This document shows, one piece after another, positions 1 to 8,521 of a stretch of DNA of 64,000 nucleotides. A model generated the notes under the pieces. It was not told the origin of the DNA. It saw only the letters and a list, made by a program, of their open reading frames with translations, and did not search any database. Position numbers and translations under genes: made by a program. Each line of letters begins with the position of its first letter. Position 1 is the stretch's first letter. This stretch comes from an uncultured Paracoccaceae bacterium (GTDB taxonomy: Bacteria; Pseudomonadota; Alphaproteobacteria; Rhodobacterales; Rhodobacteraceae), in contig CALFSV010000036.1 of assembly GCA_937916485.1 (NCBI GenBank), forward strand, positions 62,001-126,000. Direction: 5' to 3'.

Positions 1-702
1 CCGGTTCTGGCCATTGTCATCTGCCTTGGCATCGGTGCCCTGGGCGGGGCGCTGAATGGATGGTTCATCGCACGGGTCGGACTGCCAAGCCTTGTCGTGA
101 CGCTGGCCACCCTGATCGGATTCCGGGGTCTGGCCCGGGTGCTGGTCGAGGATCGCGGGATCACCGATTTTCCAGACTGGTTCGATGCCTTTGGTCAACA
201 GGGCCTTATCGGCCCGATCCCCTTTGCCCTCATCGCCTTTGTCGTGCTTTTCGTAGTCCTCTGGGTCGTCCTTCAAAGGTCCGGCTTTGGCCGCAAGACC
301 TATGTCATCGGCACCAACCGCGAGGTGGCCATCTATGCCGGAATAGATACCGCCCGGCACAAGATGATTATCTTTACCGCCTCGGGCCTCATTTCGGCCT
401 TTGCTGGTCTTCTCTTCGCCGCCCGGGTGGGGGCGGTTCGGGGCGATGTCGCCTTGGGGTTTGAGCTGGACATCATTACCATGGTGCTGCTGGGTGGGGT
501 CAGCATCTTTGGCGGAACGGGCAGCCTGATGGGCACCTTGCTCGCCATTCTGATCGTGCTCAACCTGCGCAATGGTATGGCGCTGGTGAACATCACCGGG
601 CATATCCAGACCGGGGTTGTTGGAATGTTGCTGATTGCATCCGTGCTCGTGCCCCGCATCGATCTGGGCCGGTTGCGTCGATCAAAGGAGGAAACCGCAT
701 GA
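1..702 (+). CDS. Sugar ABC transporter permease, C-terminal part (RbsC/RhaP-RhaQ family)
   Basis: The frame is open from base 1, so the start lies outside the window; 233 C-terminal residues are present. The sequence is a run of hydrophobic membrane segments separated by short loops, with the glycine-rich segment near the end ([20 protein letters not shown]) typical of BPD_transp_2 permeases that import ribose, rhamnose and related sugars. The protein would form part of the inner-membrane channel, working with a periplasmic binding protein and an ATPase encoded upstream. Its stop overlaps the next start (ATGA), so it is in the same operon as the regulator and the catabolic genes. The sugar is inferred from the rhamnose mutarotase-like gene downstream; the permease alone does not show it. 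Confidence 0.85.
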   Translation, partial: PVLAIVICLGIGALGGALNGWFIARVGLPSLVVTLATLIGFRGLARVLVEDRGITDFPDWFDAFGQQGLIGPIPFALIAFVVLFVVLWVVLQRSGFGRKTYVIGTNREVAIYAGIDTARHKMIIFTASGLISAFAGLLFAARVGAVRGDVALGFELDIITMVLLGGVSIFGGTGSLMGTLLAILIVLNLRNGMALVNITGHIQTGVVGMLLIASVLVPRIDLGRLRRSKEETA

Positions 703-1424
703 GCGATCCCGCCCAGCGGATCGTTTTTGACGAACCCATCGTTCGTGAAAGCGTGGCCGAGGCCGTGGCCCGGCGCATCCTTGACATGGTCACCTCCCGT
801 GCCCTCAAGCCGGGGGATCAATTGCCACCGGAACGGGATCTGGCCGAAAGCCTTGGCGTGTCCCGCCCCTCTGTCCGCGAGGCGATCCGGGGCCTGTCCA
901 TCCTGGGCGTCGTCCGGTCGCGACAGGGGGGAGGGGCCTATATCTCGGCCCTGGATGCCGAAAGCCTGCTCGGCCCCATCCGCTTTTTCCTGACCCTTGA
1001 AGATGTGAATATTGGCGAGCTGTATGACGCCCGGAGCCTGATCGAAAGCGATGTCGCCCGTCGCGCGGCGGTCAATATGGATGATGCCACCCTTGCCCGG
1101 CTTGGGGCCCATCTTGAGGCCCAGAAGGCCACCCTGTCGGATGCCCGCGCCTTTCGGCTGTCCGACTTTCAGTTTCACGAAATGATCTGGACCGGTTCCG
1201 GCAATGCCTTCCTCCAGCGCATCGGAGAAAGCCTGAATTCCCTAGGGCTAGAGTTTCGCAAGCGCGCCTCCGAGACGTCGGGCGTGCTTGAGCAAAGCTA
1301 CGAGGACCACCAACGCCTCTATGCTGCCCTGTCGGCCCGTGACCCCGAGGCCGCCGCCAAGGCCGCGGAACTGCATATGCACAACGTCTATCAATCGACC
1401 ATCGGCCAGGAGGAGGCACCATGA
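699..1424 (+). CDS. GntR-family transcriptional regulator, FadR subfamily
   Basis: A protein of 241 residues. Residues about 15-80 form the winged helix-turn-helix, with the family pattern [21 protein letters not shown]. The rest is an all-helical FCD ligand-binding domain, in which an Asp and several His residues (for example in FQFHEMIW and ELHMHN) are the expected metal or ligand contacts. FadR-type GntR proteins usually repress the catabolic operon that carries them and are released by a pathway metabolite. The gene overlaps the permease upstream and the dehydrogenase downstream by four bases each, so it is probably autoregulated with the operon. The effector cannot be read from the sequence. 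Confidence 0.9.
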   Translation: MSDPAQRIVFDEPIVRESVAEAVARRILDMVTSRALKPGDQLPPERDLAESLGVSRPSVREAIRGLSILGVVRSRQGGGAYISALDAESLLGPIRFFLTLEDVNIGELYDARSLIESDVARRAAVNMDDATLARLGAHLEAQKATLSDARAFRLSDFQFHEMIWTGSGNAFLQRIGESLNSLGLEFRKRASETSGVLEQSYEDHQRLYAALSARDPEAAAKAAELHMHNVYQSTIGQEEAP

Positions 1425-2467
1425 CAGCAAGGATCGGCATCGTCGGAATTGGCTGGTGGGCCACCTTCAACCACATCCCCACCATTCAGGCTGGAATCGA
1501 TGCAGAGGTCGTGGCGATCTGCGATCTGGATGCAGACCGGGTCCGCATTGCAGGTGACCTTTTCGGAATTGCCGGGCGCTATGGCGATGTCGCCCAAATG
1601 CTGGCAGCCGAGAACCTGGACGGGGTCATGATCTCGACCCCCCATATCCATCACACCGCCCCGGCGATCGCGGCCCTGGAGGCGGGCTGTCATGTGCTGG
1701 TTGAAAAGCCCATGGCCACAACGGCCGCCGATGGCCGGGCCATTGCCGCCGCAGCAGCAAAGGCCGGGCGCGAGGTTCTGGTGCCAACGGGCCTGAACTT
1801 CACCGCCTACACGGCCAAGGCAAAGTCCTGGGTGCAAGAGGGCCGGATTGGCACGATCCGTCACGCAGTCTGTCAAATGGGCTCTCCATTGGATGACCTC
1901 TTCTCGGGCAAGCCGATGCTGGAAACGGCCGACCATCTGTTTCGGCCTCCCGCCTCGACCTGGGCGGACCCGGCCAAGGCGGGTGGGTACGCCTGGGGGC
2001 AGATGTCCCATTCGCTGGCCTGGCTGACCTGGGTGGCTGACCTGACCTATGACAGCGTGTTCGCCATGGACGTGAAATCGCCCTCTGGGGTGGACTATTA
2101 TGACGCCGCCATCGCTAGGGCGACAAATGGGGCAACAGTGTCGATCTCGGGTGCCTCCACGGTGCCCAAGCATGTGGGGATGCACACCGACGTGCGGATC
2201 TACGGGTCCGAAGGGATGATTACCTTTTCCAACCTGCCTGCAGTGCTCGAGTTGCGGCGTCTGGACGGGCAGGACGCTTCAGTGCCCCTGAACGATCTTG
2301 AGGCTGGCTATGACGGGGCCTTGCCCGTCAGGATTTTCGCCGCCCTTTGCAACGGCAAGCCTGTCACCAACGCCTCCAACGCCGAATGCGGGGCGCGGGT
2401 GACCGAGGCGCTGGATGCGCTTTATCGGTCGGCGGCCAGCGGCCAGCTTGAGCGGATTGGAGGCTAG
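1421..2467 (+). CDS. Gfo/Idh/MocA-family NAD(P)-dependent oxidoreductase
   Basis: A protein of 348 residues, the usual length for the family. The N-terminus holds a Rossmann fold (GIVGIGWWATFNHIP) and the diagnostic EKP triad is at residues 95-97. The C-terminal half is the mixed alpha/beta substrate domain. Family members oxidise a hydroxyl of a sugar, inositol or sugar acid with NAD(P). It starts inside the stop of the regulator (ATGA) and is followed within two bases by a sugar isomerase, so it very likely catalyses one oxidation step in breakdown of the imported sugar. The specific substrate is unknown. Confidence 0.9.
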   Translation: MTARIGIVGIGWWATFNHIPTIQAGIDAEVVAICDLDADRVRIAGDLFGIAGRYGDVAQMLAAENLDGVMISTPHIHHTAPAIAALEAGCHVLVEKPMATTAADGRAIAAAAAKAGREVLVPTGLNFTAYTAKAKSWVQEGRIGTIRHAVCQMGSPLDDLFSGKPMLETADHLFRPPASTWADPAKAGGYAWGQMSHSLAWLTWVADLTYDSVFAMDVKSPSGVDYYDAAIARATNGATVSISGASTVPKHVGMHTDVRIYGSEGMITFSNLPAVLELRRLDGQDASVPLNDLEAGYDGALPVRIFAALCNGKPVTNASNAECGARVTEALDALYRSAASGQLERIGG

Positions 2468-2468
2468 G

Positions 2469-3284
2469 ATGCACCTGTCCCTTACGTCCTGGTCGCTGCC
2501 GTCCTGCACATTGCAGGAAGCTGCGGCCATCTCAAAGGCCTTGGGGATCGGGGCGCTGGACGTCGGGCTCTTTTACCGCTCGGCCCTCGACAAGGCGCTT
2601 ATCCGGAACGACCCGGACGCGGCGGCGGCCGGGCTTGCCGACATTGGCGTTGCCATTCCCAACTATTACCACCTGTTCGGTGAGGGGCTGGGGGGGCAAA
2701 ACCTTGCCCTGCCCGGAACGCTGGATGCCAATCTGGCGGACCTGACGCAGGTCCTGACCTTTGCCGATGCCGCCGGGATTGGCACTGTGTTTGTCCTGCC
2801 CGGCATCGTGAACCCCGGTCAGTCCCGCGAAGACGCAGCCCGTGTCAGTGCCGAAAGCCTGCGGGCGATGGTTGCACTGTCCGACGACTTCAAAGCGATC
2901 CTCTGCGTTGAACCCCACGTTCACAGCTGGGCTGAAAGCCCCGCCCTTGTGCAGGAGCTGGTTGCCGAAACCGGCGTGCGGCTTGCCCTCGACTATGCCC
3001 ATTTTGCTTGCCTCGGCTACCGTCAGGACGAGATTGACGTGCTTGCCCCACACGCCGCCCATGTCCATTTGCGGCAGGCCCGGATGGGGGTGCTTCAGGC
3101 CAAGTTTGGCCAGGGTACGCTGAACTTTCCGGCGATGTTCGGCACCCTTCGGGCAGCAGGCTACAATGGCGCGCTGGCGTTGGAGCCGGTGCATCAGGAC
3201 TACATGAACACGCTATTCGACGATGTACTGACCGAGGTTGTCGCCCTGCGCGACTGCTACAACGACTGGACAGGAGACAGATAA
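2469..3284 (+). CDS. Sugar phosphate isomerase/epimerase (AP endonuclease 2-like TIM barrel)
   Basis: A protein of 271 residues when started at the ATG at 2469, which has a GGAGG about five bases upstream; the longer frame from 2415 would run into the preceding gene. Segments such as CVEPHVHSW, LALDYAHFA and HLRQARMG match the metal-binding strands of xylose isomerase-like TIM barrels, where Glu, His and Asp hold a divalent cation. Such enzymes isomerise or epimerise keto-sugars or inosose derivatives in the cytoplasm. The stop overlaps the next start by one base (TAATG). Together with the neighbouring dehydrogenase and mutarotase it forms a short sugar pathway; the exact reaction is not determined. 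Confidence 0.85.
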   Translation: MHLSLTSWSLPSCTLQEAAAISKALGIGALDVGLFYRSALDKALIRNDPDAAAAGLADIGVAIPNYYHLFGEGLGGQNLALPGTLDANLADLTQVLTFADAAGIGTVFVLPGIVNPGQSREDAARVSAESLRAMVALSDDFKAILCVEPHVHSWAESPALVQELVAETGVRLALDYAHFACLGYRQDEIDVLAPHAAHVHLRQARMGVLQAKFGQGTLNFPAMFGTLRAAGYNGALALEPVHQDYMNTLFDDVLTEVVALRDCYNDWTGDR

Positions 3285-3598
3285 TGCCCGGATACGCATG
3301 GGTGCTGGAGGTCCGCCCCGGCTATGAAGAAGAGTACAAGAAGCGCCACGACGAGATCTGGCCCGAAATGCTTGAGGCGTTGCGCGAGGCGGGCATCAGC
3401 AACTACAACATCTTTCGCCATGGGCTGACGCTGTTCGGTTATTTCGAAACCGACGATCTTGAGACCAGCCAGAAGGCCATCGGCGCGCATCCGGTCAACG
3501 CCAAATGGGGCGAATGGATGGGGCCGATCATGAAGGTCGAGGTCGATCCTGCGACCCAGTTCCCCTACCTTCTGCCCAAGCAATTCTATATGGCCTGA
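3284..3598 (+). CDS. rhaM: L-rhamnose mutarotase-like protein (RhaM/RhaU, DUF718)
   Basis: A protein of 104 residues, exactly the family size. Tyr18 and His22 fall where the catalytic Tyr/His pair of Escherichia coli RhaM is found (EEYKKRHDEIWPEM), and the C-terminal Trp-rich strand (KWGEWM) is present. The enzyme interconverts the alpha and beta anomers of L-rhamnose so that the correct anomer reaches the catabolic enzymes. It is the last gene of the sugar operon, starting inside the stop of the isomerase. This is the best clue that the operon handles L-rhamnose or a similar 6-deoxysugar, although no rhamnose isomerase or kinase is in the window. Confidence 0.85.
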   Translation: MPGYAWVLEVRPGYEEEYKKRHDEIWPEMLEALREAGISNYNIFRHGLTLFGYFETDDLETSQKAIGAHPVNAKWGEWMGPIMKVEVDPATQFPYLLPKQFYMA

Positions 3599-3607
3599 AC
3601 GGCGCGG

Positions 3608-4228
3608 CTAGGGGACTTGCGCGACAAGGAACACCGCCTTACCCGGCCCGGGCCGCCAGCGGTCCTTGATGACAAAGCCTGCCTCGATGTGGCTGGCCAC
3701 CAGATCACTGTCGCTGAACCGTCGGACCAGAGGCAGGAGGCCCAGAGCATTTCCGACCCTCAGAATCCATGTGACGATGCGGGGCATGTCCGTGGCGCAA
3801 ACGGTGCTTGAGACAAAAAGCCCGCCGGGTTTCAGCAGGCGGTGAACCTTGGTCAATACCGCCTCCTTGTCCTCCAGCAGATGCAGGATGCTCATCCCAA
3901 GGATGGCGTCGTAGCTGTGGTCGGGGGCGGTCCATTCCTCGATCCTTGCGACCTCAAAGGACAGGTTGGTCTGCCCTGCAGCCGTGGCCTTGTCCCGCGC
4001 AATCGCGATCATCTTTGGGGAAAAGTCGATGCCTGTATAGCGCCGCACAAAAGGGGCGTGTTGCAGGGCCGTGGTGCCGGTCCCGCAGCCAAACTCCAAC
4101 ACCGCCATCTCGGGGGACAGCAGGCGTCTGGTTGCGGCAAGCTTGTGTTGATAGGCGGCCTCGTCCGCAACCGGTGTGCGGGCGTATCGCCCTGCAATTA
4201 GGTTCCAGAACCTTGGGGATGTGGGCAT
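3608..4228 (-). CDS. Class I SAM-dependent methyltransferase
   Basis: A protein of 206 residues. The SAM-binding glycine-rich loop LEFGCGTGTT lies at residues 44-53, an acidic residue after the second strand is seen in YTGIDFSP, and the post-loop motif LLKPGGLFVSST follows, as in UbiE/COQ5-like methyltransferases. The substrate is unknown. It lies downstream of fdsD on the same strand with about 45 bases between, so it may be read through from the formate dehydrogenase operon, but it is not a usual member of it. The 3' end converges with the rhamnose-like operon with only nine bases between. Confidence 0.85.
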   Translation of the reverse strand: MPTSPRFWNLIAGRYARTPVADEAAYQHKLAATRRLLSPEMAVLEFGCGTGTTALQHAPFVRRYTGIDFSPKMIAIARDKATAAGQTNLSFEVARIEEWTAPDHSYDAILGMSILHLLEDKEAVLTKVHRLLKPGGLFVSSTVCATDMPRIVTWILRVGNALGLLPLVRRFSDSDLVASHIEAGFVIKDRWRPGPGKAVFLVAQVP

Positions 4229-4273
4229 CGTCGCATCGCCTTCCTGTGCAGAAGGGCCCCGACAGACCCTGGT

Positions 4274-4519
4274 TCAGGCCATTTCGGCCAGTCGTTTCGC
4301 GGCAGCCAGCGCAAGCGGGCTAAGCCCGCCGCCGCCTTTGCCAAGGTACTCCTGCAACTGTGCGCGCATGCGCGGGTCCCAGAACTCTCGCAGGTGACTG
4401 GCCGTTTCAGCCACCTTATCGGCATGGGGCTGTGTGTCAAAGAAGCCAGCGATCTGGTTGGCCATCCGCACAAGTTTGGCATCGATGTCAATGGTGGCGT
4501 CCAGGGTGTCAGAGGACAT
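4274..4519 (-). CDS. fdsD: Formate dehydrogenase subunit delta
   Basis: A small soluble protein of 81 residues, typical of FdsD, with the family features KLVRMANQIAGFF near the N-terminus and the DPRMRAQL segment. It is the last gene of the fds operon and its start overlaps the 3' end of fdhD by 11 bases. In Rhodobacter capsulatus FdsD associates with FdhD (FdsC) and with the enzyme complex and is needed for an active enzyme. The assignment rests on family resemblance plus position; no cofactor motif is expected or seen. Confidence 0.9.
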   Translation of the reverse strand: MSSDTLDATIDIDAKLVRMANQIAGFFDTQPHADKVAETASHLREFWDPRMRAQLQEYLGKGGGGLSPLALAAAKRLAEMA

Positions 4520-5327
4520 GAGGCTGCTCCGTTATCCGGTGGGCATGTGAAAAGACATGGGTTTCGCCCCGGCTGCGGGTGGCAAGGGTGATGCCCGCCC
4601 CCTCGGCCAGACGGACGGCATGGGCGGTGGGCGAAGACACCGCCAGAACCAAGGGCGCACCGGCCATCGCTGATTTCTGGACCATCTCGACCGACAGCCG
4701 GGAGGTCAGAACGATCGCCCCGGTCGCCGGATCAATGCCCGCCCGGGCCATGGCCCCGATCAGCTTGTCCAGCGCATTATGGCGGCCCACATCCTCGCGG
4801 GCCAGAAGGATGCCAGTACCGGGCAGGTAGAACCCCGCCGCATGGACAGCGTGGGTCTCGTCATGGAGCGGCTGCCAGTCGCGCAATTCGTCCAGCGCCA
4901 GGGCCACCTCGCTTGCCGCGATAGTGACACCTCCGGCAACACTGGGGACGTCGCGGGCGGCCTCTTCAAGACTATCAATGCCGCACAGGCCGCAGCCGAC
5001 AGGGCCCACCATGGCACGGCGGCGCTTGGACAGGGCTTCAACCTTTTCGTCAGGGAGCCACATCCGGGCCTCAATGCCCGCGCCATGTTCGACAACCTCG
5101 ACCGGTCCGATCTCGGACATCTGGGCGACACCTTCGGTGAGGGTGAAGCCCACGGCAAAATCCACAAGGTCTGCCGGGGTGGCCATCATCACCGCAAGGG
5201 TCGATCCGTTATGGACGACAGCCACGGGCACCTCTTCGGGCAAGACCCGCGAGGCGGGACCTGCGCCGGGGGACAGGGTGCCGACCCGGCGCCGGGTCAC
5301 GGCATGGGTGGTGTGGCGGCCCATCAC
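4509..5327 (-). CDS. fdhD: Formate dehydrogenase accessory sulfurtransferase FdhD (FdsC)
   Basis: A protein of 272 residues. The conserved cysteine pair is visible as CGLCG at residues 112-116; in the family these cysteines carry the sulfur that is passed from a cysteine desulfurase to the bis-MGD cofactor. The C-terminal LTSRLSVEMVQKSAMAG segment is also typical of FdhD. Sulfuration of the molybdenum cofactor is required before it is inserted into FdsA. The start overlaps the fdsA stop (ATGA) and the 3' end overlaps fdsD, so the three genes are translationally coupled. Confidence 0.95.
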   Translation of the reverse strand: MMGRHTTHAVTRRRVGTLSPGAGPASRVLPEEVPVAVVHNGSTLAVMMATPADLVDFAVGFTLTEGVAQMSEIGPVEVVEHGAGIEARMWLPDEKVEALSKRRRAMVGPVGCGLCGIDSLEEAARDVPSVAGGVTIAASEVALALDELRDWQPLHDETHAVHAAGFYLPGTGILLAREDVGRHNALDKLIGAMARAGIDPATGAIVLTSRLSVEMVQKSAMAGAPLVLAVSSPTAHAVRLAEGAGITLATRSRGETHVFSHAHRITEQPHVL

Positions 5328-8209
5328 TCCGCCGCCGGAAGGATGCGGCGGGACTTTGCCGCCTGTGCGCTATAGTCCGTCTGCCATTCGGTCAGCCCGT
5401 TGGACAGACCGACCTGTACCGCCGTCACCTTGTATTCCGGGCAGTTGGTCGCCCAGTCCGAGTAATCGGTCGTAATGACGTTGGCCTGCGTGTCCGGGTG
5501 ATGGAAGGTCGTGTAGACCACACCCGGCGAGACCCGGTCGGTGATCTTGGCGCGCAGCGATGTTTCGCCCGTCCGGCTGGCCAGCTTGACCCAGTCACCG
5601 TCCTTGACGCCCCGGACCTCGGCATCCTGGGGATGGATCTCAAGAAGGTCCTCGTCGTGCCAGGCGACATTGGCCGTGCGGCGGGTCTGGGCGCCGACGT
5701 TGTACTGGCTCAGGATGCGGCCGGTGGTCAGCAGCAAAGGAAAGCGCGGGCCGGTCCGCTCTTCGGTGGCGATGTATTCGGTCACGATAAAGCGGCCCTT
5801 GCCCCGGACAAAGCCGTCCACATGCATCAATGGCGTCCCCAGAGGGGCCTTTTCATTGCACGGCCACTGGACCGAGCCCATCTCCTCAAGCAACGCATAG
5901 GACACCCCTGCAAAGGACGGGGTCGTCGCTGCAATCTCGTCCATCACCTGAGAGGGGTGGGTATAGGTCCAGCCGCCGCCCATGGCATTGGCCAAAAGCA
6001 TGGTGACTTCCCAATCGGCGTAGCCGTTGCGGGGCTGCATGACCTTGCGGACCCGATTGATGCGGCGCTCGGCGTTGGTGAAGGTCCCGTCCTTTTCGAG
6101 GAAGGTAGAGCCGGGCAGGAACACATGGGCATAGTTGGCGGTCTCGTTCAGGAACAGGTCCTGCACGATAACGCAGTCCATCGCCGCGAGGCCCGCAGCC
6201 ACGTGATGGGTGTCGGGGTCGGATTGCAGAATGTCCTCGCCCTGAATGTAGATGCCCTTGAACCCGCCATTCGCGGCAGCATCAAGCATGTTGGGGATGC
6301 GCAGGCCCGGCTCGGCATCCAGCGTCACGCCCCAAAGCTTGTCAAACACATCCCGGACGGCAGGGTCGGACACATGGCGATAGCCCGGCAACTCGTGGGG
6401 AAAGGACCCCATGTCGCAGGCGCCCTGCACGTTGTTCTGGCCGCGCAACGGGTTCACACCAACGCCAGGACGGCCCAGGTTGCCGGTCATCATGGCAAGG
6501 TTCGCAATCGCCATGACCGTGGTCGAGCCTTGCGAATGTTCGGTCACACCCAGCCCGTAGTAAATCGCCCCGTTGCCACCCTTGGCGAAGAGGCGGGCGG
6601 CTTCACGGACCGACGCGGCGGGAACGCCGGTCAGCAGTTCCGTCGCTTCGGGGCTGTGGCGCGGGTCCGAGATGAAGGCGGCATAATCGGCAAACTCGTC
6701 CCAGTCGCAGCGCTCACGGATAAAGGCCTCGTCCATCAGGGCCTCGGTCACGATGACATGGCTGATTGCGCTCAGCACGGCCACATTGGTGCCCGGGCGC
6801 AACGGCAGGTGATGGGCCGCCGCGATATGGGCGGATTTCACCAGGTCGATGCGGCGGGGGTCGATGACGATCAGCTTGGCCCCGGCCCGCAGGCGCTTTT
6901 TCAGGCGCGAGGCAAAGACGGGATGGCCGTCGGTCGGATTCGCCCCAATGACGATCACCACATCGGTCTGTTCGACACTGTCAAAGTCCTGGGTCCCGGC
7001 CGAGGTGCCAAAGGTGGTCTTCAGGCCGTAGCCCGTCGGCGAATGGCAGACCCGGGCGCAGGTGTCGGTGTTGTTGTTGCCAAACACAGCCCGGATCAGC
7101 TTTTGCACGAGGAAGGTCTCTTCGTTGGTGCAGCGCGACGAGGTGATGCCGCCAATGGCGCGGGTGCCGTGGCGGGCCTGTATGTCGCGCAACCGGCCCG
7201 AGGCAAATCCGATGGCCTCTTCCCAGGGCACTTCGCGCCAGGGCTGGTCAATGCTATCGCGGATCATCGGGTTCAGGATGCGGTCTGTATGGGCGGCATA
7301 ACCCCAGGCAAAGCGGCCCTTGACGCAGGAATGACCGCGGTTGGCCTTGCCGTGTTTCCACGGCGTCATGCGCACGACCTCGTCACCGCGCATCTCGGCC
7401 TTGAAACTGCATCCGACCCCGCAATAGGCACAGGTGGTGATGACCGACCGCTCGGGGGTGCCGATCTCGATCACCGATTTCTCCTGCAGCGTCGCGGTCG
7501 GGCAGGCCTGCACACAGGCACCGCAGGACACGCAATCCGAGGCCAGTGCCGTGTCGGATTTCGCCCCAAAGGACACCCGGCTGTCAAAGCCGCTACCCTC
7601 GATGGTCAGGGCAAAGGTGCCCTGCACCTCTTCGCAGGCCCGCACGCAGCGCGAGCAGACGATGCATTTGGCGGGGTCATAGCTGAAATAGGGGTTGCTG
7701 TCGTCCTTGGGGATGTAGCGGGGGTTGGCCTCGCCGCTCTGGCGGACCTCGAAATGGTTTTCCGTGCCCTCGTAGCGGACATCGCGCAGGCCGACGGCCC
7801 CTGCCATGTCCTGCAACTCGCAATCGCCATTGGCCGAACAGGTCAGGCAGTCCAGCGGGTGGTCCGAGATGTATAGCTCCATCACCCCCTTGCGGATCTT
7901 CTTCACCTTCGGGGAATGGGTGTGCACGACCATCCCTTCGGTCACCGGGGTGGTGCAAGAGGCGGGGGTTCCGCGCCGCCCCTCGATCTCGACGACGCAA
8001 AGGCGGCAAGATCCGAATGCCTCGAGCGAGTCTGTGGCACAAAGCTTGGGCACCTGGATGCCGGCCTCGGCGCTGGCGCGCATGACCGACGTTCCTTCCG
8101 GCACCGACACTGAAAACCCGTCGATGGTCAGGTTCACCAGTTTCGTCGATTTCGACGCGGGGGTGCCCATATCGGTGTCGTCCCACGTCGGGATGATGAA
8201 ATCTTTCAT
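5324..8209 (-). CDS. fdsA: NAD-dependent formate dehydrogenase, alpha (catalytic) subunit
   Basis: A protein of 961 residues starting at MKDFIIPTW (8209); the upstream extension to 8296 overlaps another gene and is not used. From the N-terminus: a 2Fe-2S ferredoxin domain (Cys57, 68, 71, 85), a His/Cys-ligated cluster site (about 117-130), two 4Fe-4S ferredoxin motifs (Cys182/185/188/192 and Cys226/229/232/236), a further 4Fe-4S motif (Cys260/263/267/295), then the molybdopterin domains. VCHSPT with Cys388 is the molybdenum ligand, and RGQNNVQG carries the catalytic Arg of metal-dependent formate dehydrogenases. The enzyme oxidises formate to CO2 in the cytoplasm and passes electrons to FdsB/FdsG and NAD. 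Confidence 0.97.
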   Translation of the reverse strand: MKDFIIPTWDDTDMGTPASKSTKLVNLTIDGFSVSVPEGTSVMRASAEAGIQVPKLCATDSLEAFGSCRLCVVEIEGRRGTPASCTTPVTEGMVVHTHSPKVKKIRKGVMELYISDHPLDCLTCSANGDCELQDMAGAVGLRDVRYEGTENHFEVRQSGEANPRYIPKDDSNPYFSYDPAKCIVCSRCVRACEEVQGTFALTIEGSGFDSRVSFGAKSDTALASDCVSCGACVQACPTATLQEKSVIEIGTPERSVITTCAYCGVGCSFKAEMRGDEVVRMTPWKHGKANRGHSCVKGRFAWGYAAHTDRILNPMIRDSIDQPWREVPWEEAIGFASGRLRDIQARHGTRAIGGITSSRCTNEETFLVQKLIRAVFGNNNTDTCARVCHSPTGYGLKTTFGTSAGTQDFDSVEQTDVVIVIGANPTDGHPVFASRLKKRLRAGAKLIVIDPRRIDLVKSAHIAAAHHLPLRPGTNVAVLSAISHVIVTEALMDEAFIRERCDWDEFADYAAFISDPRHSPEATELLTGVPAASVREAARLFAKGGNGAIYYGLGVTEHSQGSTTVMAIANLAMMTGNLGRPGVGVNPLRGQNNVQGACDMGSFPHELPGYRHVSDPAVRDVFDKLWGVTLDAEPGLRIPNMLDAAANGGFKGIYIQGEDILQSDPDTHHVAAGLAAMDCVIVQDLFLNETANYAHVFLPGSTFLEKDGTFTNAERRINRVRKVMQPRNGYADWEVTMLLANAMGGGWTYTHPSQVMDEIAATTPSFAGVSYALLEEMGSVQWPCNEKAPLGTPLMHVDGFVRGKGRFIVTEYIATEERTGPRFPLLLTTGRILSQYNVGAQTRRTANVAWHDEDLLEIHPQDAEVRGVKDGDWVKLASRTGETSLRAKITDRVSPGVVYTTFHHPDTQANVITTDYSDWATNCPEYKVTAVQVGLSNGLTEWQTDYSAQAAKSRRILPAAE

Positions 8210-8427
8210 GAGCGTGAGCCCTCCTGTGCCGCGCGGGCGTATGCGACCAATGCATTGGCGTGGCCATGGCCCAGGCCATGATCGGCCTTCAGCCACGCCA
8301 CCGTCTCCATGTGTTTTTCGCCTGACTGGCTGGCGATAAGGTCAAGCCAGTGTTGTACCGGCTGGCCATAGGTCTTTTCGATCGAGGGCCAATAGGACTC
8401 AGGTCCCTTGGCCGTTGGAGCTGTCAT
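8206..8427 (-). CDS. DUF4287 domain protein inserted in the fds operon
   Basis: A protein of 73 residues. It carries the DUF4287 pattern YWPSIEKTYG...HMETVAWLK...GLGHGHANALVAY, which fills the whole protein. It lies between fdsB and fdsA and overlaps the fdsA start by four bases (ATGA), so ribosomes finishing it can start fdsA directly. The function of DUF4287 is unknown, and it is not one of the standard fds genes. The initiation codon at 8427 begins MTAPTAKGPES. I infer co-expression with formate dehydrogenase, but have no evidence that it takes part in the enzyme. Confidence 0.8.
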   Translation of the reverse strand: MTAPTAKGPESYWPSIEKTYGQPVQHWLDLIASQSGEKHMETVAWLKADHGLGHGHANALVAYARAAQEGSRS

Positions 8428-8444
8428 GACAGGGGCCCTGCCGT

Positions 8445-8501
8445 CTTCGGATCAAAAATATCCCGGGGGAGTCCCGTAGGGACGGGGGCAGCGCCCCCCA
8501 G
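8445..8501. repeat. Rhodobacteraceae-type intergenic repeat (GATATTT...GATCCGAAGA family), copy 1
   Basis: This lies between fdsB and the DUF4287 gene. Read on the minus strand it contains GGGATATTTTTGATCCGAAGA, preceded by two small perfect hairpins: GTCCC/GGGAC and GGGGGC/GCCCCC with a three-base loop. A shorter related copy, GGGATATTTGGGATCCGAAGA, occurs at 49791-49826. The hairpins could attenuate or punctuate the operon transcript between fdsB and the downstream genes. Confidence 0.6.
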
Positions 8502-8521
8502 CAACGTTGTCAGTTGTGCCC

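Noticed and set aside
5498..7876. Plus-strand open frame of 792 residues
   Set aside because: It lies antisense to fdsA, is rich in Gly, His and Arg with no recognisable motif, and is explained by the high GC content and codon bias of fdsA.
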